A DNA stretch of 48,917 bases, from positions 1 through 48,917 of the forward strand of contig ONPN01000025.1 in assembly GCA_900319695.1 (NCBI GenBank), read 5' to 3'. The notes beneath the pieces were generated by a model. The model worked only from the letters and a program-made list of their open reading frames with translations, did no database searches and was not told the DNA's origin. The position numbers were made by a program, and so were the translations under genes. Below, piece by piece: positions 6,121 to 14,585 of the stretch (the first letter of the stretch is position 1; every line of letters starts with the position of its first letter). The stretch comes from an uncultured Eubacteriales bacterium. Lineage in GTDB: Bacteria > Bacillota > Clostridia > Oscillospirales > Oscillospiraceae.

Positions 6121-7641
6121 TTATTCACACTCAAAGACTATTGTTCCATAATCTTGAAAATAACAGATGCCATAATTCCCTGTCGTTAAACCTGAGAATC
6201 CTGAGATATTTATCTGCATACTCCCGCTTGATATGTTATACACATATATAATTGGGTTAGAAGCTGTGTAGTATCTTGACCCTACTTGAAACATGATTTC
6301 ATTTTTAATTAGGACGACATCAGGCCATGATTTCATTGTTGTTGGCAGAGAAACTATTACATTAATATTGGTTGTCCCGGCAGCATACGCAAACCCGCAT
6401 GTCGTATATTCGCGCCCATCCATGTTTAAGTTGAGCAGAAAACGCTGACATTTACTTAGCTCATCGGTGTAATCAGGTATCTCGTTCAGTACCCAGACAG
6501 GATTTGCTTCTGTCCCTTCCTTGTGGGCGAGGGTTTGCTCAGGGCCAAGTTCAAGTTTAGCGGCAACGATAGTCTGCCCGGCTGCGGTAAGCACAAAGGT
6601 TTTCGACGATTCATTATAAGTCGGTGTTATCAACGAACCATCAGATAAAAGAGCAGAGCAAGTAACAGGCTGTCCAATACTAAACTCTAAAGTTTGCTCA
6701 ATCGTGCCATTAAGCGTCAAGCCGTTGGGGCCTATAGAAACTGAGCCATTGGTAAGCCTCCACCTATCAATTGTCATTCCAACGTTTGTGTAGCTGGATT
6801 GACCGAGCTGATTGACCGCGTTTTTGAAGTATGAGTTAATAAGAAGGTTTTTCTGAGTCTTGATCTCACACAGCGGTGCTTTCCGCCAGCTTGTCGGCTT
6901 GCCGTTTGCGTCTACGGCGTTGACACGGACAAGATCGCCGGCTGAGGTTCCTGTCAGGCCGAGAGCCTTTGCGCCTGCTGGTGTTTCGTAATCTGTACCG
7001 GCAATAAGAGGAGCTTGATAGTCTGTTCCGGCAGTTGCGGCAGTCACACCGCCATTGCCGTCTCCCTTGAGCATACCCGATGCTGCGATTTTGGCCTGCT
7101 TGCCAGCGTCGATCATGTCCTGCGCGGCGGCAGTGCGGTAGGCCGCGAGGCTCTGGTGCTGTGTCAGGAAACCGACGTCATTTTGAAGCTGGCTTGTTTT
7201 TGTCGGGACGTCATCCGCCGCCGCCAGGCCGAGCTGGGCCGCCGTCTTGTTTCCGGACAGCGTGACGCCGTTGATACCCGGCTTGTTATTCAGGTCGGCA
7301 TAGTCGGACGCTCCACCGCTGTTGAGCTTGTTCCGCACGGCCTGGGACAGATCCTCTTCCGGGATACCGGCGGCGGGCTTTGTGTAGTTTCCTGCCTCGC
7401 CCTGGGGACCCTGCTCACCCGCCGGTCCCGCAGCGCGAAGTCCGGAATCGACATACGCGCCGCTCCCCTGATCCCAGATTTGCCAGTTTCCGTTTCCACC
7501 GATCACAGGCGGATGTACTGTCGCTGCCTGCGCTCTTTCGGACGCTGTCTTTGCCTCCTGTGCATAACGCGCCGCAAGCGCTGTCTTACACAGCTCCATA
7601 TTCACAGAGCCTTTGTTTTCCGAGGATAGTCTTATCGCCAC
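6121..7641 (-). CDS. Phage tail fibre / receptor-binding protein
   Basis: A 506-residue fibre protein. In order: an N-terminal attachment part, a short collagen-like run near residues 70-85 (GPAGEQGPQGEAG), helical and spacer repeats including GTDYQAPLIAGTDYETP, and from about residue 255 a beta-rich C-terminal part (FKNAVNQLGQSS...) probably forming the receptor-binding tip. The DNA for that tip (about 6121-6880) is clearly more AT-rich than the rest of the prophage, which suggests it was acquired separately. The start is GTG at 7641 behind GGAGGAG and overlaps the preceding gene by 10 bp. Order and composition support the role; the receptor is unknown. Confidence 0.8.
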   Translation of the reverse strand: MAIRLSSENKGSVNMELCKTALAARYAQEAKTASERAQAATVHPPVIGGNGNWQIWDQGSGAYVDSGLRAAGPAGEQGPQGEAGNYTKPAAGIPEEDLSQAVRNKLNSGGASDYADLNNKPGINGVTLSGNKTAAQLGLAAADDVPTKTSQLQNDVGFLTQHQSLAAYRTAAAQDMIDAGKQAKIAASGMLKGDGNGGVTAATAGTDYQAPLIAGTDYETPAGAKALGLTGTSAGDLVRVNAVDANGKPTSWRKAPLCEIKTQKNLLINSYFKNAVNQLGQSSYTNVGMTIDRWRLTNGSVSIGPNGLTLNGTIEQTLEFSIGQPVTCSALLSDGSLITPTYNESSKTFVLTAAGQTIVAAKLELGPEQTLAHKEGTEANPVWVLNEIPDYTDELSKCQRFLLNLNMDGREYTTCGFAYAAGTTNINVIVSLPTTMKSWPDVVLIKNEIMFQVGSRYYTASNPIIYVYNISSGSMQINISGFSGLTTGNYGICYFQDYGTIVFECE

Positions 7642-7958
7642 TTTTTCTCCTCCTGTGCGTCCAGCACGTCAACAACGTTAAGCTCATATGCCGCACTGTG
7701 CTGCCCCTCGCCGTTGAGCAATGTGGCCCTGACCTGAATCCATGCCGGATCACTGGGCTGCAGCAGCGCCGTTTCTTCCCCCGAAAGCACAATAGAGGCG
7801 CTGTAGTTGCTGTCGTCGATCAGAGCGTCCCGTTTGCTCTTTGTGAGCACACTTTTTCCGTTCTGACGAACGCTCAGTATAAAGTCCTCCAGCTCATCGA
7901 CACTGCAGTCGAAGGAGATCTCAAGCGTAAACGGCGCTCTCCTCGTCAGATTCATCAT
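7632..7958 (-). CDS. Phage structural protein, unknown
   Basis: A 108-residue protein between two fibre-type genes. It reads as a small beta-sandwich: FTLEISFDCSVDELEDFILSVRQNGKSVLTKSK..., ending in EELNVVD-type strands and a basic tail. That is compatible with a baseplate or fibre connector, but I recognise no family. The ATG at 7958 is preferred over the upstream GTG-frame start because GAGAGG lies just before it. The end overlaps the fibre gene. Confidence 0.55.
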   Translation of the reverse strand: MMNLTRRAPFTLEISFDCSVDELEDFILSVRQNGKSVLTKSKRDALIDDSNYSASIVLSGEETALLQPSDPAWIQVRATLLNGEGQHSAAYELNVVDVLDAQEEKKWR

Positions 7959-7972
7959 ATTCCTCTCTCCTC

Positions 7973-8653
7973 TCACGACAGCACAATCCCGGTAATCTCC
8001 AGGTTGTTGCCCACGAGCGCCGAGCCGATGTAGTATGTCCCGTTCAATGCGGAGACGTCCAGCGTCACCGAGCCCTCCAGACCGATAAAGCCGCTCCAGC
8101 TGACCGCACGCTCCGGCGTCTGCACCAGATTGTATACTTTATCTGTGGTGGAGCCCACGCGGAGGATACTCTGCGTACTGGCCGCGCTTTGCAGGACACC
8201 GCTCACGGTCACACGCGAATACCCGCTCAGATCCACGGCGGGGCTGAGCCAGAAGCCGCCGTCGCCGGTCTCCCGGATCGCATTGCCGCTCATCCGCGCA
8301 TTGCCGCAGAGGCTGTAACCGCTTGCAAGACCGCTTCCGGAGGACAGCAGTGCCGTCTCACCGCTTACAGGGGAAAAGGAGTAGCCTATCTGCATGTTCT
8401 TGATCTCCCCAGCCGCCGAGATGTTCACGCTGCCGCTGTTGGTATGCGTCCCGTCGCTGATCGTCACCGTCCAGGTTCCGCTCTCGCTGACCGCGAAGGC
8501 CGACGCGCCGGTCCCCTTTTTCACCGTGTAAGCGCACCCGCCCTTTTCGCAGCGGCAGTCGCTCATCGCGGGATAGCGCACGCTGATAATTGCGTACCCG
8601 TCGGCCATGTTCTTTGCCGACACGCCTTTTCTGCAAAAAATCGCTTCTCCCAT
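7973..8653 (-). CDS. Phage structural protein, fibre/baseplate-like
   Basis: A 226-residue protein with a serine/glycine-rich, beta-stranded composition throughout. It has an N-terminal cysteine cluster (CRCEKGGC near residues 33-39), then an immunoglobulin-like stretch (TWTVTISDGTHTNSGSVNI), and a C-terminal jelly-roll-like domain (FWLSPAVDLSGYSRVTVSG onward). This suggests a virion surface or fibre protein with a carbohydrate-binding-type fold. AAGGAAGTG precedes the ATG. It is part of the leftward late operon with only 4 bp to the next gene. Confidence 0.6.
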   Translation of the reverse strand: MGEAIFCRKGVSAKNMADGYAIISVRYPAMSDCRCEKGGCAYTVKKGTGASAFAVSESGTWTVTISDGTHTNSGSVNISAAGEIKNMQIGYSFSPVSGETALLSSGSGLASGYSLCGNARMSGNAIRETGDGGFWLSPAVDLSGYSRVTVSGVLQSAASTQSILRVGSTTDKVYNLVQTPERAVSWSGFIGLEGSVTLDVSALNGTYYIGSALVGNNLEITGIVLS

Positions 8654-8657
8654 CGCG

Positions 8658-9893
8658 TCACTTCCTTATGCACAGCAGGCGGATCGGCAGAAGCTCCGTC
8701 GGCCTCTCCGCCGCGTAAACCGTCAGGCTGTCCGTACCGGTATCGGCCCTGTACAGAAGCCCGTACTGCTCCAGCCGGACGCGATCCACGGCATAGCTGC
8801 CGCTGAGCACCAGATCGACAATGGGAGTGTCACTTGCCTTCAGTCCGCCGACCGCGACCGTCTGACTGTACGGCGCCTCGCTTCCCGTCCAGCCCGAGAC
8901 CGGGAGCTCCGCCGTATAGACTGCGCTCACCGCCCCTGCCGCCAGCTTGTCCGCGGTGACCGCGCCGGTTTCCAGATTGCCGGTTTTCACCGTGATGGGG
9001 TCTGCCCCGCCCGGCAGATGCCGCGCGTTGTGGTAGGGCAGTGCCGCGAGCGCCGCGTTGAAGGTCGGCTCCGTTCCCTGATACCCCGCCTCCACCGCCG
9101 CGGCAAAGGCGCTCATGCCCGCAGGGCCCTGCGCGCCGTCCTGTCCCGCCGGACCGCGGATATTCTGCACGGCGGGGTTTTCAAGTCCACCGTCGTTTGT
9201 CCAGGAGATGTTGCCGTCTCCGTCGACGCTCGGCCGGAAGGTGACGCCGGCGTCGCCGGGGCTGCCCTTCGCCCCCTGCAGAACACCGTTGTTTTTCCAT
9301 TGGGAATTGACCGCGTCCCAGATATAGATCTCATACGGCGCTGCCGTTCCCACGCCGTAGGCCTCCCCGGCCGTCGGCTGTGTCACCGCCGCCTCGAGCG
9401 CGGCGGTGTCCTCATAGTAGCCCGCGATCACAAAGCTGGCGCCGTCCCGGCCGTTGAAGCTCCCGGCGTCTGCCGCGGCCTTCAGTTCCCGCGCGCAGGC
9501 AAGGGCGGCTGCGGCGTCGTTTGAGACCTGCTCGGCCACGCTCATCGGCATGGCGTGCAGCGGCGCATCCGAAAGTCCGGACTCCTTCACCGTCACGATG
9601 ACCGGCGCGGTTGTCAGCCTCGCCCCGTCCCGGTTGCCGCTGAGATAGATCGTCCACTCCCCGCTTGTGAGGTTCAGGCCCTTGTCCTCGGTCACCCGGT
9701 CGCCGCCGTCCAGGATGAGATCATAGACCTCCGCGCCCGGGCCCTCCCCTTTTCGGAAATGCACCCAGCGCGTAAAGCCGTCCCAGTCGTCGCCGAGGAA
9801 CCAGGCCTGCACCGTGAGATAATTCAGCGTGTCCGCCGCGATCACCGGGGTGTAGATCCGCAGGCTCTGACCGCTGACATACAGTTCAATCAT
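8658..9893 (-). CDS. Phage tail fibre / baseplate protein with collagen-like segments
   Basis: A 411-residue virion protein. Residues 1-110 (MIELYVSGQSLRIYTPVIAADT...) form an N-terminal domain found at the base of many Firmicutes phage fibres, with no further function known to me. Short collagen-like pieces follow (GAKGSPGDAG; GPAGQDGAQGPAG), then a segment LTAGAVTADKLAAGAV-like typical of fibre stalks, and a C-terminal beta domain. I chose the ATG at 9893, since the upstream ATG overlaps the GAGGAGG binding site. It overlaps the 37-aa gene before it by 8 bp. Confidence 0.7.
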   Translation of the reverse strand: MIELYVSGQSLRIYTPVIAADTLNYLTVQAWFLGDDWDGFTRWVHFRKGEGPGAEVYDLILDGGDRVTEDKGLNLTSGEWTIYLSGNRDGARLTTAPVIVTVKESGLSDAPLHAMPMSVAEQVSNDAAAALACARELKAAADAGSFNGRDGASFVIAGYYEDTAALEAAVTQPTAGEAYGVGTAAPYEIYIWDAVNSQWKNNGVLQGAKGSPGDAGVTFRPSVDGDGNISWTNDGGLENPAVQNIRGPAGQDGAQGPAGMSAFAAAVEAGYQGTEPTFNAALAALPYHNARHLPGGADPITVKTGNLETGAVTADKLAAGAVSAVYTAELPVSGWTGSEAPYSQTVAVGGLKASDTPIVDLVLSGSYAVDRVRLEQYGLLYRADTGTDSLTVYAAERPTELLPIRLLCIRK

Positions 9894-9999
9894 GCTTTTC
9901 CTCCTCATTCAGCTCTAAAGCAAGCCGGACCAGATAGTCCCGCAGCTGCCTGATCTGCTGTCTCTCGTCTCCCGTGAGCATGGGCGGCAGCTCGATCAT
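9886..9999 (-). CDS. Small phage protein, 37 aa
   Basis: MIELPPMLTGDERQQIRQLR... is a short amphipathic helix rich in Arg, Gln and Glu. It starts at an ATG overlapping the end of the tail-hub gene and ends overlapping the fibre gene start, so it sits in an unbroken chain of coupled genes. Function unknown. Confidence 0.6.
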   Translation of the reverse strand: MIELPPMLTGDERQQIRQLRDYLVRLALELNEEEKHD

Positions 10000-11747
10000 C
10001 CCACATCACTCCCCATCGTCAGAATTTTTGCGATGGAATACAGCCGCACCTCGCCTTTCCCAACGAGCCTGATGCGCAGATGGTCGCAGCGCCGGGGACG
10101 TACGGGCAGGGTCACGGTCCTCGTGCCCTTCATCCTGATCCGCCCCTGCCGCACCCACTCGCCGCTGGAATCATACATGAGGTAGACGTCGAGCTGCGCG
10201 CCCTCCTCCATCGACAGGCGGAAATTGAAGCGGGAGACGTATTTGCGGTCCGGCTGCTGATAGGCGAGCATGCCCGTCTCGCACGCCCAGGCGACGAAGG
10301 GCTCCTTTGTCCCCACGCTCCCCGTGAGGGAGAGCAGCGCATCCTCCGTCAGGCAGTAGAGCTCGTCCCCGAGGGCCGCGAACGCCTTTGCGTGCAGCTC
10401 ATCCTCCCTCATCCAGAGATTGCGCCGGATATCGTAGACGAAGAGCTTCCACGCCCCGTCCGCGTCGCGCATGGAGATGTAATAGCGCTCGCCCAACACG
10501 CCCGCCGCGGCATCATAATAGCGCTCCTCGCCCAAAGCGTCGCTCACGCTCTCGGGGAAACCGCCCTGGTAGGCGCAGACGTCCGATCTGCTCTTATACA
10601 GCAGGGTCTCGTTGACCACCTGCAAACTCTTGGCGCAGCCCTCCTGCACCCCGCGGCAGACGGTCTCCGTGATCTGGTGCGCGCCGACGGAGGAGACGGA
10701 GACGCGGTGGATGCGGTTTTCCTTGAAAAACATCGGGCAGCCGAGGTAGTTCACCGCGCCGGTCCACGGCCCGTCGGAGCCCACCGAAGCCGTCCAGCTG
10801 TCAGTGCTCAGGCCCATATACTGCCGCCAGTTTTTGAAATCGCCGAGGGCGCTGCAATAGATCTCGTTGATCGTCTTCCCGTCGGTCATGCCGTAGCGGC
10901 AGCCCCAGAGGCGGTTCTTGCACTCGATGACAAAGTCCATCTCCGGCGTTTTACGCGCGAGCCTGACCGTCCCCTCCGTCTGGGTAAAGGCCTCGTCCAG
11001 AAGCCCCGTCACCACGATGAAGTCGAGTTCCCCGTCTCCGCCCCCGATGGCGCAGATCACATGATCCCCGTTGCAGGTGTCGATCGCCGCGCCCGAGATG
11101 CTGACGCCGTCGTATTTCTCGAACAGCTCCGGCAGCTCGCCCTCGGAGATGAAGCGCAGGCGCGTATAGACTGTCGGGATCTCCGCCCACTCGCCGAGCG
11201 CCCCGTTCCACTGCTTCAATACGCGCTCGCTTCCGGAGCTGTCGATCCAGAGTGCCCCTTCCGCGGGCGAGCTCGGCGCGGTGTCTCCCCTTGTCGGGCT
11301 CGCGTAGGGCGTGCCGTCTTCACGGCAGAGACTGTACTCCACGCCGCCGGCGGAGCTGTAGCTTGCCTCCAGGCTGCCGAAGTCTGCGGGATCGGCCGTG
11401 TTCCAGTATTGCTTATCCGGGAACACGACGATATACGCCCCCATGCTCACAAGCTGCTTTTCGCCCGGCAGGAGTCCCGTCAGCGCCGTTGCCTCTCCGT
11501 CGTACCAAAGCGTCCCGTCCGAAACATAGGCGAGCTTCTCCTTGGCAAGGATGCCGCCGGGGTTTTTCACGGCGCACACGCGGGCGCGTTTTTTCCGGTT
11601 GGCCAGCAGCGGGTACTCCGCGCTTGTGAGGTTTCTGGTGTCATAGAACTCCCCCTCGCCGATCCTGGCCTTGTGCCGGTAGCCGCCGAACACGTCGGTC
11701 ACGACGCGCTCGGCGTATTCATAGCCAAGCTTTGGCAAAAGCGCCAT
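9996..11747 (-). CDS. Podovirus tail hub / nozzle protein (P22 gp10 / T7 gp12-like)
   Basis: A 583-residue protein with the repeating strand pattern of a large beta-propeller: recurrent units such as KLAYVSDGTLWYDGEATALTG, RLWGCRYGMTDGKTINEIYCS and ERYYISMRDADGAWKLFVYD. In podoviruses a propeller protein of this size, coded beside the connector, closes the portal and forms the tail nozzle. The N-terminal DVFGGYRHKARIGEGEFYDTRNLTS, describing start of data-like strands, is common in this family as I know it. There is no tape-measure gene in the operon, which agrees with a short-tailed phage. The assignment rests on pattern and position. Confidence 0.6.
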   Translation of the reverse strand: MALLPKLGYEYAERVVTDVFGGYRHKARIGEGEFYDTRNLTSAEYPLLANRKKRARVCAVKNPGGILAKEKLAYVSDGTLWYDGEATALTGLLPGEKQLVSMGAYIVVFPDKQYWNTADPADFGSLEASYSSAGGVEYSLCREDGTPYASPTRGDTAPSSPAEGALWIDSSGSERVLKQWNGALGEWAEIPTVYTRLRFISEGELPELFEKYDGVSISGAAIDTCNGDHVICAIGGGDGELDFIVVTGLLDEAFTQTEGTVRLARKTPEMDFVIECKNRLWGCRYGMTDGKTINEIYCSALGDFKNWRQYMGLSTDSWTASVGSDGPWTGAVNYLGCPMFFKENRIHRVSVSSVGAHQITETVCRGVQEGCAKSLQVVNETLLYKSRSDVCAYQGGFPESVSDALGEERYYDAAAGVLGERYYISMRDADGAWKLFVYDIRRNLWMREDELHAKAFAALGDELYCLTEDALLSLTGSVGTKEPFVAWACETGMLAYQQPDRKYVSRFNFRLSMEEGAQLDVYLMYDSSGEWVRQGRIRMKGTRTVTLPVRPRRCDHLRIRLVGKGEVRLYSIAKILTMGSDVG

Positions 11748-11759
11748 GCTCTCCCCTCC

Positions 11760-12125
11760 TCAAAATCGGAAACCGCCCCGCGCCGCCGGACGGTGACTGC
11801 GGTTATACCAGTTGGCCCAGCCCTGATAGGCGCTGTTGAAGAGCGTCATGCGCTTGTTGTAGCGCTGGGTCTCTCCATTCTCGGCGGCGACCATGGCCTG
11901 GAGATAGTAGTAATACAGATCCTCGCCGTAGGGCTCACCGACCAGAAGCTCTTCCTCGCCGCTGGTATAGCTCTCCGGGAAGGGGCTCCACACATCCTCA
12001 TGGGTCTTGATCACCTCCCGGTAGATCCGCCCGTCGAGAGAGCACAGCCACCTCAGCTTCTGCTCCGGTGAATAATCGTTCGGCTCCAGGAGATCGAGCC
12101 GTTCGATGATGTCCATTGCTTTCAT
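11760..12125 (-). CDS. Head-tail connector / tail adaptor (P22 gp4-like)
   Basis: A 121-residue mostly helical protein: MDIIERLDLLEPNDYSPEQKLRWLCSLDGRIYREVIKTH, then LVGEPYGEDLYYYYLQAMVAAENGETQRYNKRMTLFNSAYQGWANWYNR. The motif of a helical bundle followed by a PYGEDLYYYYL patch and N/Y-rich end is typical of small connector proteins that bind below the portal. It precedes the tail-hub gene by 12 bp. The first codons read MKAMD; either ATG may be used. Confidence 0.65.
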   Translation of the reverse strand: MKAMDIIERLDLLEPNDYSPEQKLRWLCSLDGRIYREVIKTHEDVWSPFPESYTSGEEELLVGEPYGEDLYYYYLQAMVAAENGETQRYNKRMTLFNSAYQGWANWYNRSHRPAARGGFRF

Positions 12126-12154
12126 TCAAATCACCTTCTTTAAAGGTTTGCAGT

Positions 12155-12274
12155 CCGTAGGGGTCGATCCCCGGATCGACCCGCGCTGTGAAACGGGCGA
12201 TATTCCTCAGCGCCCGGGCGAATACAGGGCACCGCCCGGGCGCCGCCGGGCCGATGAGGGATCGGCCCCTACGG
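12155..12274. repeat. Palindromic repeat with GTAGGGG ends, full copy 1
   Basis: About 120 bp bounded by inverted CCGTAGGGG and CCCCTACGG. The left half folds on GGTCGAT/ATCGACC and the right half on GGGCCGAT/ATCGGCCC, with a GC-rich centre. It lies inside the prophage, between the capsid-side gene and the connector. A second full copy is at 17593-17707 and a half copy at 24004-24042. No coding frame fits it. Confidence 0.75.
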
Positions 12275-12284
12275 GTTTTGTGCC

Positions 12285-12494
12285 TTACACGCTCTGTTTC
12301 ATGCCGTCGACGCTCTCATAGAAGCGCTCGGCGGCCAGATCGCTGCGGGCGATCTCGTCGGCGACGGCCTTGGGCACCATGGACTTCTTGCCCCTGGGCA
12401 GCAGGTAGTTGACGCCGTTGATGCCGACGAACAGATTGGGGTCCTCGCGGTCGGCCCCTCTGGGGATAAAGACTTCGATTCTCTTGTTCTCCAT
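12285..12494 (-). CDS. Small phage protein downstream of capsid
   Basis: A 69-residue protein (MENKRIEVFIPRGADREDPNLFVGINGVNYLLPRGK...) 13 bp after the capsid gene. The pattern VxIPRG, NLFVGINGVNYLLPRGK and PKAVADEIARS is common among short proteins coded next to capsid genes in Firmicutes phages; a role as a capsid cement or completion protein is possible but not shown. AGGAGG precedes the ATG. Confidence 0.65.
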   Translation of the reverse strand: MENKRIEVFIPRGADREDPNLFVGINGVNYLLPRGKKSMVPKAVADEIARSDLAAERFYESVDGMKQSV

Positions 12495-12507
12495 GATCGT
12501 ACCTCCT

Positions 12508-13572
12508 TTAGTTTGCCTCGTCCGTGCCCGAGAAGCTGGACGTGCTCATCACGCGCAGCAGGCGCTCGGGATAGAGGATGGTCGCGCCGTTGGTCTCGAA
12601 CTTGTAGCCGATGGTGCTGAACTGGTTGAGGGGGCCGCCGATCTCACCCTTGTCGTGGATGATCATTTCGAGCGCGCCGCCCTCGGGATCGATGATGCCG
12701 AAGGAGTCCTTGCCGAAGAAGTAGCTGGCATAGACGGCGATGGTGTCGTTCTCGCCCTTGATGACCGGGGCAAAGACATTCTCGATGAAGCGCACGCCGT
12801 GCAGCTCGCCGATCTCGCCGTTGAAGATCTCCTCGGGGGAGGCGTACTTGTGCGCCTCAATCCAGCTCTCGTCGGCGCGCAGATCGTGGGCGACCGAGGG
12901 GTGGATGACCGCGTAGTACTTGCCGCCGATACGGGGCACGCGGTTTTTCTTCATGACGGTGACGGCCTTGTTGACCATCTCGGGGGTAAGGTGACAGTGA
13001 TAGGTCGCGTCCTCGGCAAGCCCGCTCTGAGCGGTGGGCGTCGCGGCGACAGCGCCGGTGGCGCGGGTGATTTTATCGCAGTAGAGGACGTTGGTGTTGG
13101 TGTAGAGGGCGTCGCGGATCAGGGCCTCCTGGGTCTCGGCGGCGGAGGCGCCCATCTCCTCGGTCGCGCCGAGGATCACATCGTCGTAGGCGCGCAGCTC
13201 CAGCTTATCGGTGATGGCGGTGTAGGTGCCGTACTGATCGACGCTGCCGGTCACGGCGGTGACGCCGAACTTCTGGCCCGTGGGGATGACGCCCTCGGTG
13301 AGTTTGGCGGCTCTGTCAAAGGTGTTCCACTTGCGCCACTCGACGCTGCCGTGGTGATTGGCGGGCAGGGGCTGGCGCTTGGCAAACTGGGCGTAGAAGA
13401 GCTCGGCTCTCGCGTTTTCCAGCAGCTCCGTGTCGTAGAAAGCCTTGAGCTCCGCGGACAGGCTGTGGGAATTGTCAAAAGCGGTGGTCGCGCCGGTATT
13501 GGCGTTGACGAAATTGCCGGTGGCGTTGACCAGCGTCCCCGCGTCGGCAAAATGCTGAAGGTTAAACTTCAT
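12508..13572 (-). CDS. Major capsid protein, N4-gp56-type
   Basis: A 354-residue HK97-fold capsid protein. The body matches the N4-gp56-like family in layout: LSAELKAFYDTELLENARAELFYAQFAKRQPLP near residues 31-63, then VEWRKWNTFDRAAKLTEGV, GQYGTYTAITDKLEL, an AETQEALIRDALY helix, YYAVIHPSVAHDLR, and a closing KGEIGGPLNQFSTIGYKF. The N-terminus is MKFNLQHFADAG, which resembles the Prp cleavage motif of ribosomal protein L27 (LNLQFFA). A Prp-like protease is coded in the same operon. I therefore prefer the ATG at 13572, with AAAGGATG upstream; the ATG at 13584 is the alternative. Confidence 0.85.
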   Translation of the reverse strand: MKFNLQHFADAGTLVNATGNFVNANTGATTAFDNSHSLSAELKAFYDTELLENARAELFYAQFAKRQPLPANHHGSVEWRKWNTFDRAAKLTEGVIPTGQKFGVTAVTGSVDQYGTYTAITDKLELRAYDDVILGATEEMGASAAETQEALIRDALYTNTNVLYCDKITRATGAVAATPTAQSGLAEDATYHCHLTPEMVNKAVTVMKKNRVPRIGGKYYAVIHPSVAHDLRADESWIEAHKYASPEEIFNGEIGELHGVRFIENVFAPVIKGENDTIAVYASYFFGKDSFGIIDPEGGALEMIIHDKGEIGGPLNQFSTIGYKFETNGATILYPERLLRVMSTSSFSGTDEAN

Positions 13573-13691
13573 GTCAGTAATCATCCTTTCTCTTTTTTCC
13601 TCTGTTTGGGATTTCTTCCTTAGAGTGTGAAGTGTTGAGAGTGGCGTTGTGGTATCCCCTTCGGGGATGGTTTTGAAATAGTCGCGCAGCG

Positions 13692-13757
13692 ACACCATAA
13701 CTTCACTCTTCACTCTTCACTCTTCACTCTCCACTCTCCACTCTTCACTCTCCACTC
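13692..13757. repeat. Tandem 7-bp repeat CACTCTY
   Basis: About nine consecutive copies of CACTCTT or CACTCTC between the capsid and scaffold genes. The flank CCATAACTTCACTC recurs in similar form before a shorter run at 19186-19208. A looser complementary run (GAGTGTGAAGTGTTGAGAGTGG) lies at 13624-13650, so the stretch can fold back on itself. The 183-bp gap between the two genes is filled by this repeat. Confidence 0.8.
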
Positions 13758-14517
13758 ACTCTCCGACCTCGATCCGTCGTCCCTGGGCCTTGGCCTCGAG
13801 GATGCGCTTCTTCAAAGCCTCTCTTTCGGCTTTGCTCATCTGACGGGGGTCGCCGGTAAATCTTGCCCCGGCCCCGGTCTCTCTGAGCTCTCTGGGTCTC
13901 GCGCCGAGACTGCGCACGCTGCGGCTGACCGCCTCGAGACTGCGTCTGGCGGTCTCGCGCTCCCGCTCCGCCCTGTGTCTTGCGTAGTAGGCGTCCGCGA
14001 GGGACACCCCGCTGTGCGGGGCGGTCAGGCGCAGAAAGCCCGGGTCCTCCAGCTCGCGCAGCAGGTCAAAGTCCGGCACGCTCTCCCGCAGAACGTCCGC
14101 CTCCGCCTCCAGCGCCATGAGGTGCGCTTCCACGTCCGCCGCGCTGGGCCGTCTCAGCCCCGCGCTCTCCCTCAGCAGGGACGACAGCGCCGTCAGGTCG
14201 CTCTCCTCCGAAAGCCCGTAACTCTCTTCCAGCGCCCGCAGCACGGGTTCGAGCCGCGCAAGCCTCTCCTCGGCCATCGCCCGGCCTCTGAGCCTCGCCT
14301 TCACGATGCCCTGCACCGCCTCGTCGTAGCTCCTGCGGTAGTCGGGATCGTCCAGGATCTCCTCCCAGCTCGGCTTCGGGGTCTCCAAGGTCTGCCCGGC
14401 GTCGGCAGACACTTCCTGCGCGGTCTCCTCGGGGACGGCTTCGTCCTCCCCGACCGCGGCAGTTTCCACGCCCGCGACCGGCTCTTCCTCCGGTCTCTTC
14501 TGCTTTTCCTTGTTCAT
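13756..14517 (-). CDS. Capsid scaffolding protein
   Basis: A 253-residue acidic, highly charged and almost wholly helical protein. The first ~45 residues are a disordered Glu/Pro-rich tail, then helices rich in Arg, Glu and Leu (for example ARLEPVLRALEESYG and AHLMALEAEADVLRES), with a basic C-terminus (SKAEREALKKRILEAKAQGRR). This composition, and its place between portal/virion genes and the capsid gene, are characteristic of scaffold proteins that template procapsid assembly. The start is the ATG at 14517 behind AGAAGGAGGAAG. Confidence 0.75.
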   Translation of the reverse strand: MNKEKQKRPEEEPVAGVETAAVGEDEAVPEETAQEVSADAGQTLETPKPSWEEILDDPDYRRSYDEAVQGIVKARLRGRAMAEERLARLEPVLRALEESYGLSEESDLTALSSLLRESAGLRRPSAADVEAHLMALEAEADVLRESVPDFDLLRELEDPGFLRLTAPHSGVSLADAYYARHRAERERETARRSLEAVSRSVRSLGARPRELRETGAGARFTGDPRQMSKAEREALKKRILEAKAQGRRIEVGE

Positions 14518-14585
14518 GCTTCCTCCTTCTCTATACCCCTCTGCAGCTGGGTCACCGGCATATCGCCGGGAAAGGGTAATGTTGC

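Noticed and set aside
12126-12284. A protein in the gap between connector and capsid-side gene
   Set aside because: The gap is accounted for by the palindromic repeat; the open frame there has no phage-like sequence.
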